Of a stretch of DNA of 5,878 bases, positions 1 to 5,006 are shown piece after piece. Location: the NCBI GenBank assembly GCA_027030295.1, contig JALVFB010000009.1, positions 1 through 5,878 on the forward strand, written 5' to 3'. Source of the stretch: Hyphomicrobiales bacterium (GTDB taxonomy: Bacteria > Pseudomonadota > Alphaproteobacteria > Rhizobiales > Aestuariivirgaceae). The position numbers were made by a program, and so were the translations under genes. Below the pieces are notes generated by a model. It ran no database searches. It was not told the origin of the DNA and saw nothing but the letters and a program-made list of their open reading frames with translations. Each line of letters starts with the position of its first letter. Positions within the stretch are counted from its first letter, which is position 1.

Positions 1-396
1 AAGCTGGAGGCCTTTCCCAACCGCTCGCCGGGGCGGTTCTATCTGGTGTCATTGGAGACACACGAGTTCACCTGCCTGTGCCCGGTCACCGGCCAGCCGG
101 ACTTCGCGCGCGTCCGCATCGATTACGTGCCGGACGAGAAGATCGTCGAATCGAAGTCGCTGAAACTCTATTTCTGGTCGTTCCGCAACGAGCGGATGTT
201 CCACGAGCACGGCACCAACGTGTTCCTGGACGACCTGGTGGCGGCGCTGGATCCGCACTACATCCGCGTGGTGGGCATGTTCAACATCCGCGGCGGCATC
301 GCCATCACCACCACGGCGGAGCACGTGAAGACCCCGGCGGCGAAGGAGTTCGCCCTGCCGCTGCTGCCGAAGCCGGAAATCCTCATGCCACGCTGA
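1..396 (+). CDS. queF: NADPH-dependent 7-cyano-7-deazaguanine (preQ1) reductase QueF, type I; 5' end missing
   Basis: QueF reduces the nitrile of preQ0 to the aminomethyl group of preQ1 with NADPH, a cytoplasmic step in queuosine tRNA modification. The reading frame is open from base 1 and ends with TGA at 394-396, giving 131 residues. The N-terminus lies upstream; Bacillus subtilis QueF has about 165 residues, so roughly 20-40 are missing. The catalytic motif LCPVTGQPD has its nucleophilic Cys at 79-81 and the proton-donor Asp at 100-102, seven residues apart as in B. subtilis (Cys55/Asp62). The family motif ESKSLKLY lies at 148-171. The substrate-binding pair His-Glu (FHE) follows, with its Glu 42 residues after the Cys, again as in B. 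subtilis (Glu97). The compact single-domain form with the C-terminal FNIRGGI segment marks type I rather than the long E. coli-like type II. No other queuosine gene is visible. The gene is convergent with the AOR gene. Confidence 0.96.
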   Translation, partial: KLEAFPNRSPGRFYLVSLETHEFTCLCPVTGQPDFARVRIDYVPDEKIVESKSLKLYFWSFRNERMFHEHGTNVFLDDLVAALDPHYIRVVGMFNIRGGIAITTTAEHVKTPAAKEFALPLLPKPEILMPR

Positions 397-397
397 G

Positions 398-419
398 GCC
401 CGTTTCCATCGAAACCGGC
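398..419. terminator. Possible bidirectional hairpin between convergent genes
   Basis: An imperfect hairpin starts one base after the queF stop codon. GCC (398-400) and GTTTC (402-406) pair with GAAAC (411-415) and GGC (417-419) around a CATC loop, with one C-C mismatch at 401/416. It lies in the 38-bp gap between the convergent stop codons, where a shared terminator is expected. There is no T-run on either side, so it is not a classical intrinsic terminator. It could be a transcript-end stabiliser or chance. Confidence 0.3.
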
Positions 420-434
420 GCCTGCCGATTCGCC

Positions 435-2423
435 TTAGCGGATGGCGTATTTCTCGCGCTGCTGTTTCGGCGTCAGCACCCGCGGGATGGCCTCCGGGCC
501 GAGGCGGAAGGCGCGCTCGATGCCGCCGCGGATGACCGCCCAGAAATGATGCAGCGCCTCCATCGGTTCCTCTTCCTTGAACTCCAGCAGCTGCACCTCG
601 CCCTCGGTGGACACCGATTCCGGGGCGAAATTCTCCAGATAGCCCTTCAGCATCTCGGCCATGCGCATGGTCGGCCAGGGCCGCGCCAGGTGCCCCTGAT
701 GGTCATATATTTCCTTGGCCAGCCGGAAATGATGGGCGCGAAAATCCACATGCAGGCCGAAGCGTTCGTTCACGATGATGGGCAGCAGCGATTCCGCCCA
801 GCCGCGGTGGAAGCGGCACTCGCCGCAGTTGTCGTTGATCATCTCGTGCACCATGCGCTCCACGCAGCGCCGGCCCAGGTCCTCCGGCGGCAGGAAGTCT
901 GAGCCGTAATAGACGTAATACTTGCCCATGATGGGCATCGGCGCGCCCATGCCCGGCACCCAATACTGGTTCGGCGCCATGCAGCCTTCCTCGCCGTTGG
1001 CCAGATAGACGGCCAGATCGAGGCAGCCCCGTTCGGCCAGCGCGACGGCCGCCGCCCGGTAGCCCTTGCGGAACAGCGCCGCGCGCTCGTCGTTCAGGAT
1101 GGCGTCCATGGCGGCGATACACCATTCGGCGTTGCGCATGGAATCGCGTTCGATGTCGAAATCCTCGCCCGGCTCCGCCACGAAACGGGGAAAATGCAAC
1201 TCGTCCTTCGGCGGCAGGCCATATTGCGCCGGATCCAGCAGCCCCGTGGCCACGCATTCCATCAGCCACGCCAGCATGCCGCCGATCTGGATGGCGTCGA
1301 AGCCCATGGCGTCGGCGTGATAGTTCAGTTTTTCCGCCGCCCGCTGGTCGAACACGCCACACTGCGGCCCCAATGCGTGATACGGCTCGTAGTCCTTCTT
1401 GTATTCGTCGCGGATCTTCTTGCACGCCACCGAGCACGGCTCGCCGCAATGGTCGAAGTTCTTCGGCTTGATGGTCTCCTCGTTGAACTGCGCCAGGTAA
1501 TGGTCGTGGATGAAGGTCTGCCAGTGGCGCAACCGTCTCTCCAGCGGTTCGCGGGTGGACCGATAGTTGAAGGTCATCACCCGGTCCTTCAGGGTGGCGT
1601 AGTTGGAGCCGAAGGTGCCGCCCGTGCCCAGCTTCTCATTGTAGTGGTATTTCACGCACGAGGCCATGTCCACCTGGGTCATCTTGTCCCCGAAATGCTC
1701 GGTGAACCACGGGTTCAGCTCCCTGGCCTTCATGCCGTTCGGGTCCACCCAGTCGCCGCCGAAGACGATGCCCACGATGTTGTGCTGGCGGAACAGCCGA
1801 GAACCAAGCCCGCCGCGCCCGGCCAGATCCACCACCGCCGGATGCAGCGCCCCTTTCTTCACGGGGTTGGAGGCGATCGCGCCTTCCTTCGTCCTTGCCG
1901 CCGCCGGGCCGACCACGGCGATGCGCACCCGGCGCGGGTTGTAGTCGCCGCCGAAACGGTCCATCAGCGCCTGTTGCAGCGCGAACACGCCGATGAGCTT
2001 TTTGCCCTCATGCTCGTAGCCGGCCCAGATCTCCTCGTAATCCTCCACCGGCTCGATGCGCGCCTCCGGCCCCTCGCCGCGGTTGTGCAGCAACAGCACG
2101 GAAGGCCGCTCCGCCCGCCCTTTCAACGCCACGTAGTTCACGCCCACGTGCTGAAAGGTGTGCGCCGCCCCGCCCATGGAGGAGATGTAGAACCCTTCCC
2201 ACTGGTCGGAATGGGCGCAGAACACCAGCCGCCGCGCCCCGGGCAGCGCGGACGACGCCAGCAGCCCTTCGCCGAAGGTGAACACGTCCCTGTCCTTGCG
2301 ATATTCCTTCCAGCCGAAATCCAGCGGACCGAGAATCATCTCCTTTGGCTGAATTTCGCGCGTCTCATGCTCGCCGCTGGAAAGATCGATGGTGAGCGCC
2401 TTCTGCACGAATGGCACGGGCAT
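435..2423 (-). CDS. Aldehyde:ferredoxin oxidoreductase (AOR) family protein, probable tungsten/molybdenum-pterin enzyme, divergent subfamily
   Basis: This is a complete 662-residue protein, in the usual AOR range of about 600-700, with no signal peptide, so cytoplasmic. AOR enzymes use a tungsto-bispterin and one 4Fe-4S cluster to oxidise aldehydes to acids, passing electrons to ferredoxin or an electron-transfer subunit. Visible hallmarks: an N-terminal iDLssGe-like segment (residues 12-18); PGARR (61-65), aligning with the pterin-contacting region; SMGGAA (82-87); AGRGGLGS (201-208); cluster cysteines C326, C330 and C334 with C536; and the two pterin-binding DxxGx(D/C) motifs, DAMGFD (371-376) and DNCGEC (531-536). 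E346 aligns with Pyrococcus AOR Glu313. Two oddities: the first cysteines are spaced Cx3Cx3C instead of Cx2Cx3C, and where Pyrococcus has GCH (His448) this protein has GCM (480-482). The ATG at 2423-2421 was chosen because GGGAG lies seven bases upstream; the frame stays open further upstream, but an earlier ATG (about 2552) has no good ribosome site. No ferredoxin, electron-transfer subunit or cofactor gene is adjacent. The substrate is unknown. Confidence 0.87.
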   Translation of the reverse strand: MPVPFVQKALTIDLSSGEHETREIQPKEMILGPLDFGWKEYRKDRDVFTFGEGLLASSALPGARRLVFCAHSDQWEGFYISSMGGAAHTFQHVGVNYVALKGRAERPSVLLLHNRGEGPEARIEPVEDYEEIWAGYEHEGKKLIGVFALQQALMDRFGGDYNPRRVRIAVVGPAAARTKEGAIASNPVKKGALHPAVVDLAGRGGLGSRLFRQHNIVGIVFGGDWVDPNGMKARELNPWFTEHFGDKMTQVDMASCVKYHYNEKLGTGGTFGSNYATLKDRVMTFNYRSTREPLERRLRHWQTFIHDHYLAQFNEETIKPKNFDHCGEPCSVACKKIRDEYKKDYEPYHALGPQCGVFDQRAAEKLNYHADAMGFDAIQIGGMLAWLMECVATGLLDPAQYGLPPKDELHFPRFVAEPGEDFDIERDSMRNAEWCIAAMDAILNDERAALFRKGYRAAAVALAERGCLDLAVYLANGEEGCMAPNQYWVPGMGAPMPIMGKYYVYYGSDFLPPEDLGRRCVERMVHEMINDNCGECRFHRGWAESLLPIIVNERFGLHVDFRAHHFRLAKEIYDHQGHLARPWPTMRMAEMLKGYLENFAPESVSTEGEVQLLEFKEEEPMEALHHFWAVIRGGIERAFRLGPEAIPRVLTPKQQREKYAIR

Positions 2424-2430
2424 GATGTGG

Positions 2431-2435
2431 CTCCC
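2431..2435 (-). promoter_or_regulatory. Ribosome binding site of the AOR gene
   Basis: Reading on the minus strand, GGGAG is followed by a seven-base spacer and then ATG at 2423. This decides the start within a reading frame that is open for another 131 codons upstream. Confidence 0.7.
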
Positions 2436-2451
2436 GATTTTGGTTTGGGCG

Positions 2452-2467
2452 CTGTCGTTCTGTCGTT
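2452..2467. repeat. Tandem octamer in the AOR leader
   Basis: CTGTCGTT occurs twice in direct succession (2452-2459 and 2460-2467), 29 bases upstream of the AOR start. It could be part of a regulator site or chance; no known operator is recognised. Confidence 0.35.
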
Positions 2468-2493
2468 CCCGCAGGGGGTCTGCCACTTTTTCA

Positions 2494-2521
2494 TGCGCCT
2501 TGCAATGCGCTCTTTGGCGCA
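2494..2521. repeat. Spaced inverted repeat TGCGCC-N16-GGCGCA
   Basis: Six-base arms at 2494-2499 and 2516-2521 are perfect reverse complements with 16 bases between. The spacer contains a further ATGCGC, repeating part of the left arm. The position, about 70-100 bases upstream of the AOR start, would suit an operator or leader stem. Given the GC content, a six-base match is not strong evidence. Confidence 0.25.
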
Positions 2522-2590
2522 CATCCACGAGGTGGGTTATCAACGAAGCCATTCGACTTTCACGGGTATTTCTGATAGTCTCCGTTTCCG

Positions 2591-2606
2591 GCGGCACGCA
2601 TGCCGC
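2591..2606. promoter_or_regulatory. Perfect hairpin in the ompA-like gene leader
   Basis: GCGGCA (2591-2596) and TGCCGC (2601-2606) form a perfect six-base, GC-rich stem with a four-base loop CGCA. It ends 31 bases before the ATG of the OmpA-like gene and 17 bases before its ribosome site, so it would sit in the mRNA leader if the promoter is upstream. It might protect the 5' end or affect translation. No T-run follows. Confidence 0.35.
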
Positions 2607-2623
2607 AAGAACAAGAACGGGAA

Positions 2624-2629
2624 GGGGAG
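2624..2629 (+). promoter_or_regulatory. Ribosome binding site of the ompA-like gene
   Basis: GGGGAG is followed by an eight-base spacer and ATG at 2638. This sets the start; the same frame is open back to 2389, but that stretch overlaps the start region of the opposite-strand gene and lacks such a site. Confidence 0.75.
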
Positions 2630-2637
2630 CAGAATTC

Positions 2638-4779
2638 ATGACGCGAAACGGGGGAAAGGCAGGCCGCAAGCGCAGCCTGTTGTGGGGGATTTTGCCGCTT
2701 TTTCTGGTTGGGGCGGGAGCGTGGGTTGTCTCCCGCCCGGCGCTGGAGGCCGACCTGCAGCAAAAGGCCGTCGCCGCGCTGAAAGGCGCCGGCCAGGACT
2801 GGGCGCGGGTGCGCATCGAGGGCCGCGATGCCGTGCTGGAAGGCAGCGCCCCTTCTCATGCGGCTCTGCAAACGGCGCAAAAGGTGGTGCTGAACGTCCA
2901 TGGCGTGCGGCGCGTCGGCACGGAAGACGTGAAACTCGCGCCCCTTCCGGCCCCGGCCGTGAACAGGGTTGTGGCCTCCAGGGCGCCTCTGGTCATCACC
3001 GGCACCTGGAGCCATGCCCCGGGCGCCACCCTGATCGTGGAGCTTGCCGGCAAACGCTATGAGCTGGGCAAGGCGAAGGAATTGCGAAGCAAGGATGGCG
3101 CCTGGACGCTCACCCTGCCGACGCTGCCCGCCGACGGCGCCCATGACGTGATCGTCATCGTTGCCGAGGACGGGCGCGAAGCGCGCGACGCCACCACCAA
3201 TGAGCTTCTGGTGGACACCACGCCCCCCGCCGCGCCGACATTCGGCGGGGCCGGGCGCAAGGACGGCGCCTGGGTGCTCACCGGCACCTGGCCGAAGAAG
3301 GATGCGAAGGGCCTGGTCGTGAAGGTGGACGGCAGGGCCTACGAATTGGGCAAGGCGAAGGAGCTTGCCGGCGACGGCGAGGGCAACTGGCGCCTGACCC
3401 TGCCCGCCGCGGCGCTGAAGGATGGCCCGCATGAAGTGATCGTTGTCGCCACCGATGCCGTGGGCAACGCCGCCAGCGCGAAAGGGGAATTCACGGTGGA
3501 TACCACGCCCCCGCCGGCCGCGGCCTTCACCGCGCTGGTCACCAACGATCCCCACGCGGTCATTTCCGGCACCTGGCCGGCGGACGAGGCGAAGACGCTG
3601 GAGGTGGAGCTGGATGGCAAGACCTTCCGCCTGGGCCAGGCACCCAACCTGAAAGTGCAAGGGCAGCGCTGGGTGCTGACCACCGACGCGCCGCTGAAAG
3701 GCGGCAGGCATAGGCTGAAGATGCGTGTGGCCGATGCCGCCGGTAATGTCCGCGAAAGCAGCGCCGCGTTCGATGTGGTGGTGGACACCACCCCGCCCAA
3801 CGCGCCCACCATCGACTCCCTGCTGGCCAACAATCCGCGCGCAGTCATTTCCGGCACCTGGCCGGCGGAAGACGCAAGGGGCCTGGAGGTCGAGCTGGAC
3901 GGCAAGAAATATGTCATGGGCAAGACCGAAGCGTTGAAGGTGGCGGGCAAGGTGTGGAAGCTCTATCCGCCGGCGCCATTGTCGGAAGGCAGGCACCAGG
4001 TGCTGGCCCGGGCGTTGGATGCCGCCGGCAACAAGGCCGAGAGCACCCGCGAGATCGTCATCGACACCACCGCGCCAGGGGTGCCGGAGGTGGCCACCGT
4101 CACCGTCAGGAATGGCGAGCGCCCGGTGCTTTCCGGCCCGCTGCCCGCCGATGTCGCCTCGATGAAGGTCACCGTCGGCAATCGGACCTGGGTGCTGGGA
4201 GCGGAGAATTCGCCGCTGGTGCGGACGAATGGCGGCTGGAAGCTGGCGTTGCCGCGGGCCCTGGCCGAAGGCAAGCACGACGTCACCATCGCGGTGAGCG
4301 ACGAAGCCGGCAACGTGGCGCAGAAGACCTATCCCGGCGCCATCGTCGTCTTGCCGCAGGAGCCGCCGAAGGTGGAGGAAAAGCCCGCGCCACGCCCGGT
4401 GGCGGACGCCGGAAAGTGCCAGCGGGACATTTCCGCCTTCCTGAAGGAGCACTACATCCGCTTCCGCAGCGACAGCGATCTGCTCACCGATGAAGGCATC
4501 GAGGTGGTGGCGCAGCTGGCGAATCTCATCCGCAAGTGTCCGGGGCTGCGTTTTCATATCATCGGGCATACGGATTCCAGCGGTGGTTTCCGGCACAACA
4601 AGGAGCTTTCCGAACGCCGGGCGGAAACGGTGAAGAACGCCCTGGTGGGCGCCGGCATCGGCGCCGACAGACTGACCACGGAAGGCGCGGGCGAATCCTT
4701 CCCGCTGATGAGCAACAGGACGGAAGAAGGACGCGCGGTCAATCGCCGCATCGAGGTGAAGGTCATCAGGCCCGAATGA
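2638..4779 (+). CDS. Inner-membrane-anchored BON / Ig-like repeat / OmpA-like peptidoglycan-binding protein
   Basis: A 713-residue envelope protein with a clear modular order. A basic N-terminus (GRKR, 9-12) precedes one hydrophobic segment (about 13-32), with no lipobox and no obvious cleavage site, so a membrane anchor is likely. A BON domain follows (about 36-101; EADLQQKAVAAL at its start, HGVRRV near its end). Then come five Ig-like repeats (about 108-572) with conserved GTW, dG, W.L and D..GN features and VDTTPP linkers. A Pro/Glu/Lys-rich linker (574-592) leads to an OmpA-like domain (594-713) with GHTD (Asp646) and ERRA (Arg661). These are 15 residues apart, like Acinetobacter OmpA Asp271/Arg286, which bind diaminopimelate. 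The only two cysteines, C594 and C634, are both in this domain and may form a disulfide. The protein probably spans the periplasm from inner membrane to peptidoglycan. No beta-barrel is present, so it is not a true OmpA porin. A 39-codon membrane-protein gene follows after 30 bases. The exact role is unknown. Confidence 0.88.
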   Translation: MTRNGGKAGRKRSLLWGILPLFLVGAGAWVVSRPALEADLQQKAVAALKGAGQDWARVRIEGRDAVLEGSAPSHAALQTAQKVVLNVHGVRRVGTEDVKLAPLPAPAVNRVVASRAPLVITGTWSHAPGATLIVELAGKRYELGKAKELRSKDGAWTLTLPTLPADGAHDVIVIVAEDGREARDATTNELLVDTTPPAAPTFGGAGRKDGAWVLTGTWPKKDAKGLVVKVDGRAYELGKAKELAGDGEGNWRLTLPAAALKDGPHEVIVVATDAVGNAASAKGEFTVDTTPPPAAAFTALVTNDPHAVISGTWPADEAKTLEVELDGKTFRLGQAPNLKVQGQRWVLTTDAPLKGGRHRLKMRVADAAGNVRESSAAFDVVVDTTPPNAPTIDSLLANNPRAVISGTWPAEDARGLEVELDGKKYVMGKTEALKVAGKVWKLYPPAPLSEGRHQVLARALDAAGNKAESTREIVIDTTAPGVPEVATVTVRNGERPVLSGPLPADVASMKVTVGNRTWVLGAENSPLVRTNGGWKLALPRALAEGKHDVTIAVSDEAGNVAQKTYPGAIVVLPQEPPKVEEKPAPRPVADAGKCQRDISAFLKEHYIRFRSDSDLLTDEGIEVVAQLANLIRKCPGLRFHIIGHTDSSGGFRHNKELSERRAETVKNALVGAGIGADRLTTEGAGESFPLMSNRTEEGRAVNRRIEVKVIRPE
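3559..3584 (+). repeat. 26-bp exact repeat, copy A (Ig-like unit 3)
   Basis: These 26 bases encode VISGTWPA and are identical, base for base, to 3844-3869, 285 bp downstream, exactly three times 95 codons. The surrounding bases diverge at once on both sides. Confidence 0.9.
3844..3869 (+). repeat. 26-bp exact repeat, copy B (Ig-like unit 4)
   Basis: This is the second copy of the sequence at 3559-3584, in the same frame and at the same place in the next Ig-like unit. It indicates recent unit duplication or gene conversion between units 3 and 4. Confidence 0.9.
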
Positions 4780-4796
4780 AACGGCAGGTCGCAAGC

Positions 4797-4802
4797 AGGG
4801 GG
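4797..4802 (+). promoter_or_regulatory. Ribosome binding site of the 39-residue membrane protein gene
   Basis: AGGGGG, within a longer purine run to 4807, lies seven bases before the ATG at 4810. It is as strong as the site of the upstream gene and is the main DNA evidence that the short frame is translated. Confidence 0.65.
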
Positions 4803-4809
4803 AAGGGAC

Positions 4810-4929
4810 ATGGACTTCTGGAACTTCAAGGATTTTCTGGTCGTGCCACAGTTTTACTGGCCGTGGATGCTGCTGGCGGCGCTCGTCGGGCTGGTGACGG
4901 CGTGGGTGGTGCGCTGCGGCAGCCGCTGA
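4810..4929 (+). CDS. 39-residue aromatic-rich single-pass membrane protein downstream of the OmpA-like gene
   Basis: The frame runs from ATG 4810 to TGA 4927-4929, 40 codons with the stop. The first 19 residues hold eight aromatics (F3, W4, F6, F9, F15, Y16, W17, W19). A hydrophobic segment (about 19-34, MLLAALVGLVTAWVV) follows and ends in a basic, Cys-containing tail (R35, C36, R39). This suggests one transmembrane helix with the positive C-terminus in the cytoplasm. It starts 30 bases after the OmpA-like gene on the same strand with a good ribosome site, so the two are probably one operon. From memory, alphaproteobacterial BON/OmpA genes are often followed by a very small membrane protein with a G..xGW-like helix, and GLVTAW fits loosely. 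A partner role at the membrane anchor is inference. A chance frame remains possible. Confidence 0.68.
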   Translation: MDFWNFKDFLVVPQFYWPWMLLAALVGLVTAWVVRCGSR

Positions 4930-5006
4930 GGTCTTCGTCTTTCATGCCGGCGGAATAGTCCGCGAATGGACTGGCGCAAGCCGCCCGGCCCGACTACAAC
5001 GCCGGC

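Larger units (their letters stand above)
2424..2637. promoter_or_regulatory. Divergent intergenic region between AOR gene and ompA-like gene
   Basis: These 214 bp separate two divergently transcribed genes and must hold both promoters. The least GC-rich part is about 2535-2585. I found no convincing -35/-10 pair on either strand; the best plus-strand candidate is TCGACT ... GATAGT near 2550-2580, with a short 15-base spacer, and it is weak. The region also holds a tandem octamer, a spaced inverted repeat and a perfect hairpin, listed separately. No RNA gene or riboswitch fold was recognised. Several frames are open through it, but only by chance. Confidence 0.5.
2959..4353 (+). repeat. Five tandem Ig-like domain repeats of about 95 codons
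   Basis: The glycine of the (I/L)(T/S)G(T/P) core falls at residues 122, 216, 311, 406 and 500, giving periods of 94, 95, 95 and 94. Units 1-4 carry GTW; unit 5 has GPL. Units 1-3 end in VDTTPP, unit 4 in IDTTAP, and unit 5 runs into the linker. Such repeats, with D..GN near the end, resemble Ig-like domains of bacterial adhesins. Here they act as a spacer between anchor and peptidoglycan domain (inference). Units 1 and 2 share YELGKAKEL exactly, and units 3 and 4 are closest to each other. Confidence 0.85.

Noticed and set aside
78..902. 274-codon plus-strand frame crossing queF and the AOR 3' end
   Set aside because: It overlaps queF in another frame and runs antisense to AOR coding sequence, with no recognisable content.
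2336..2524. 62-codon minus-strand frame with a Cys-rich end, considered as a small peptide gene
   Set aside because: Most of it overlaps the AOR start in another frame, there is no good ribosome site, and its Cys-rich part is a frame-shifted reading of AOR codons.
2424..2816. 131-codon upstream extension of the AOR reading frame
   Set aside because: It would overlap the OmpA-like gene start and its ribosome site; the ATG at 2423 has its own well-placed GGGAG and begins the family-like N-terminus.
1194..3062. 622-codon plus-strand frame opposite AOR and running into the OmpA-like gene
   Set aside because: It crosses two well-supported genes and the divergent promoter region; a reverse-frame artefact.
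2959..4353. Secreted adhesin (RTX/Bap type) as identity for the Ig-repeat protein
   Set aside because: There is no secretion-type C-terminus or calcium-binding repeat; the C-terminus is an OmpA-like peptidoglycan-binding domain and the N-terminus is a membrane segment.
2560..4794. 744-codon open frame on the minus strand opposite the OmpA-like gene
   Set aside because: It is antisense to a gene with clear domains; its His/Gly/Arg/Gln-rich composition is typical of reverse frames in high-GC coding DNA and shows no recognisable domain.
4957..4972. AGTCC/GGACT hairpin upstream of atm1, considered as a terminator
   Set aside because: The stem is only five pairs with a six-base loop and no following T-run; likely chance.
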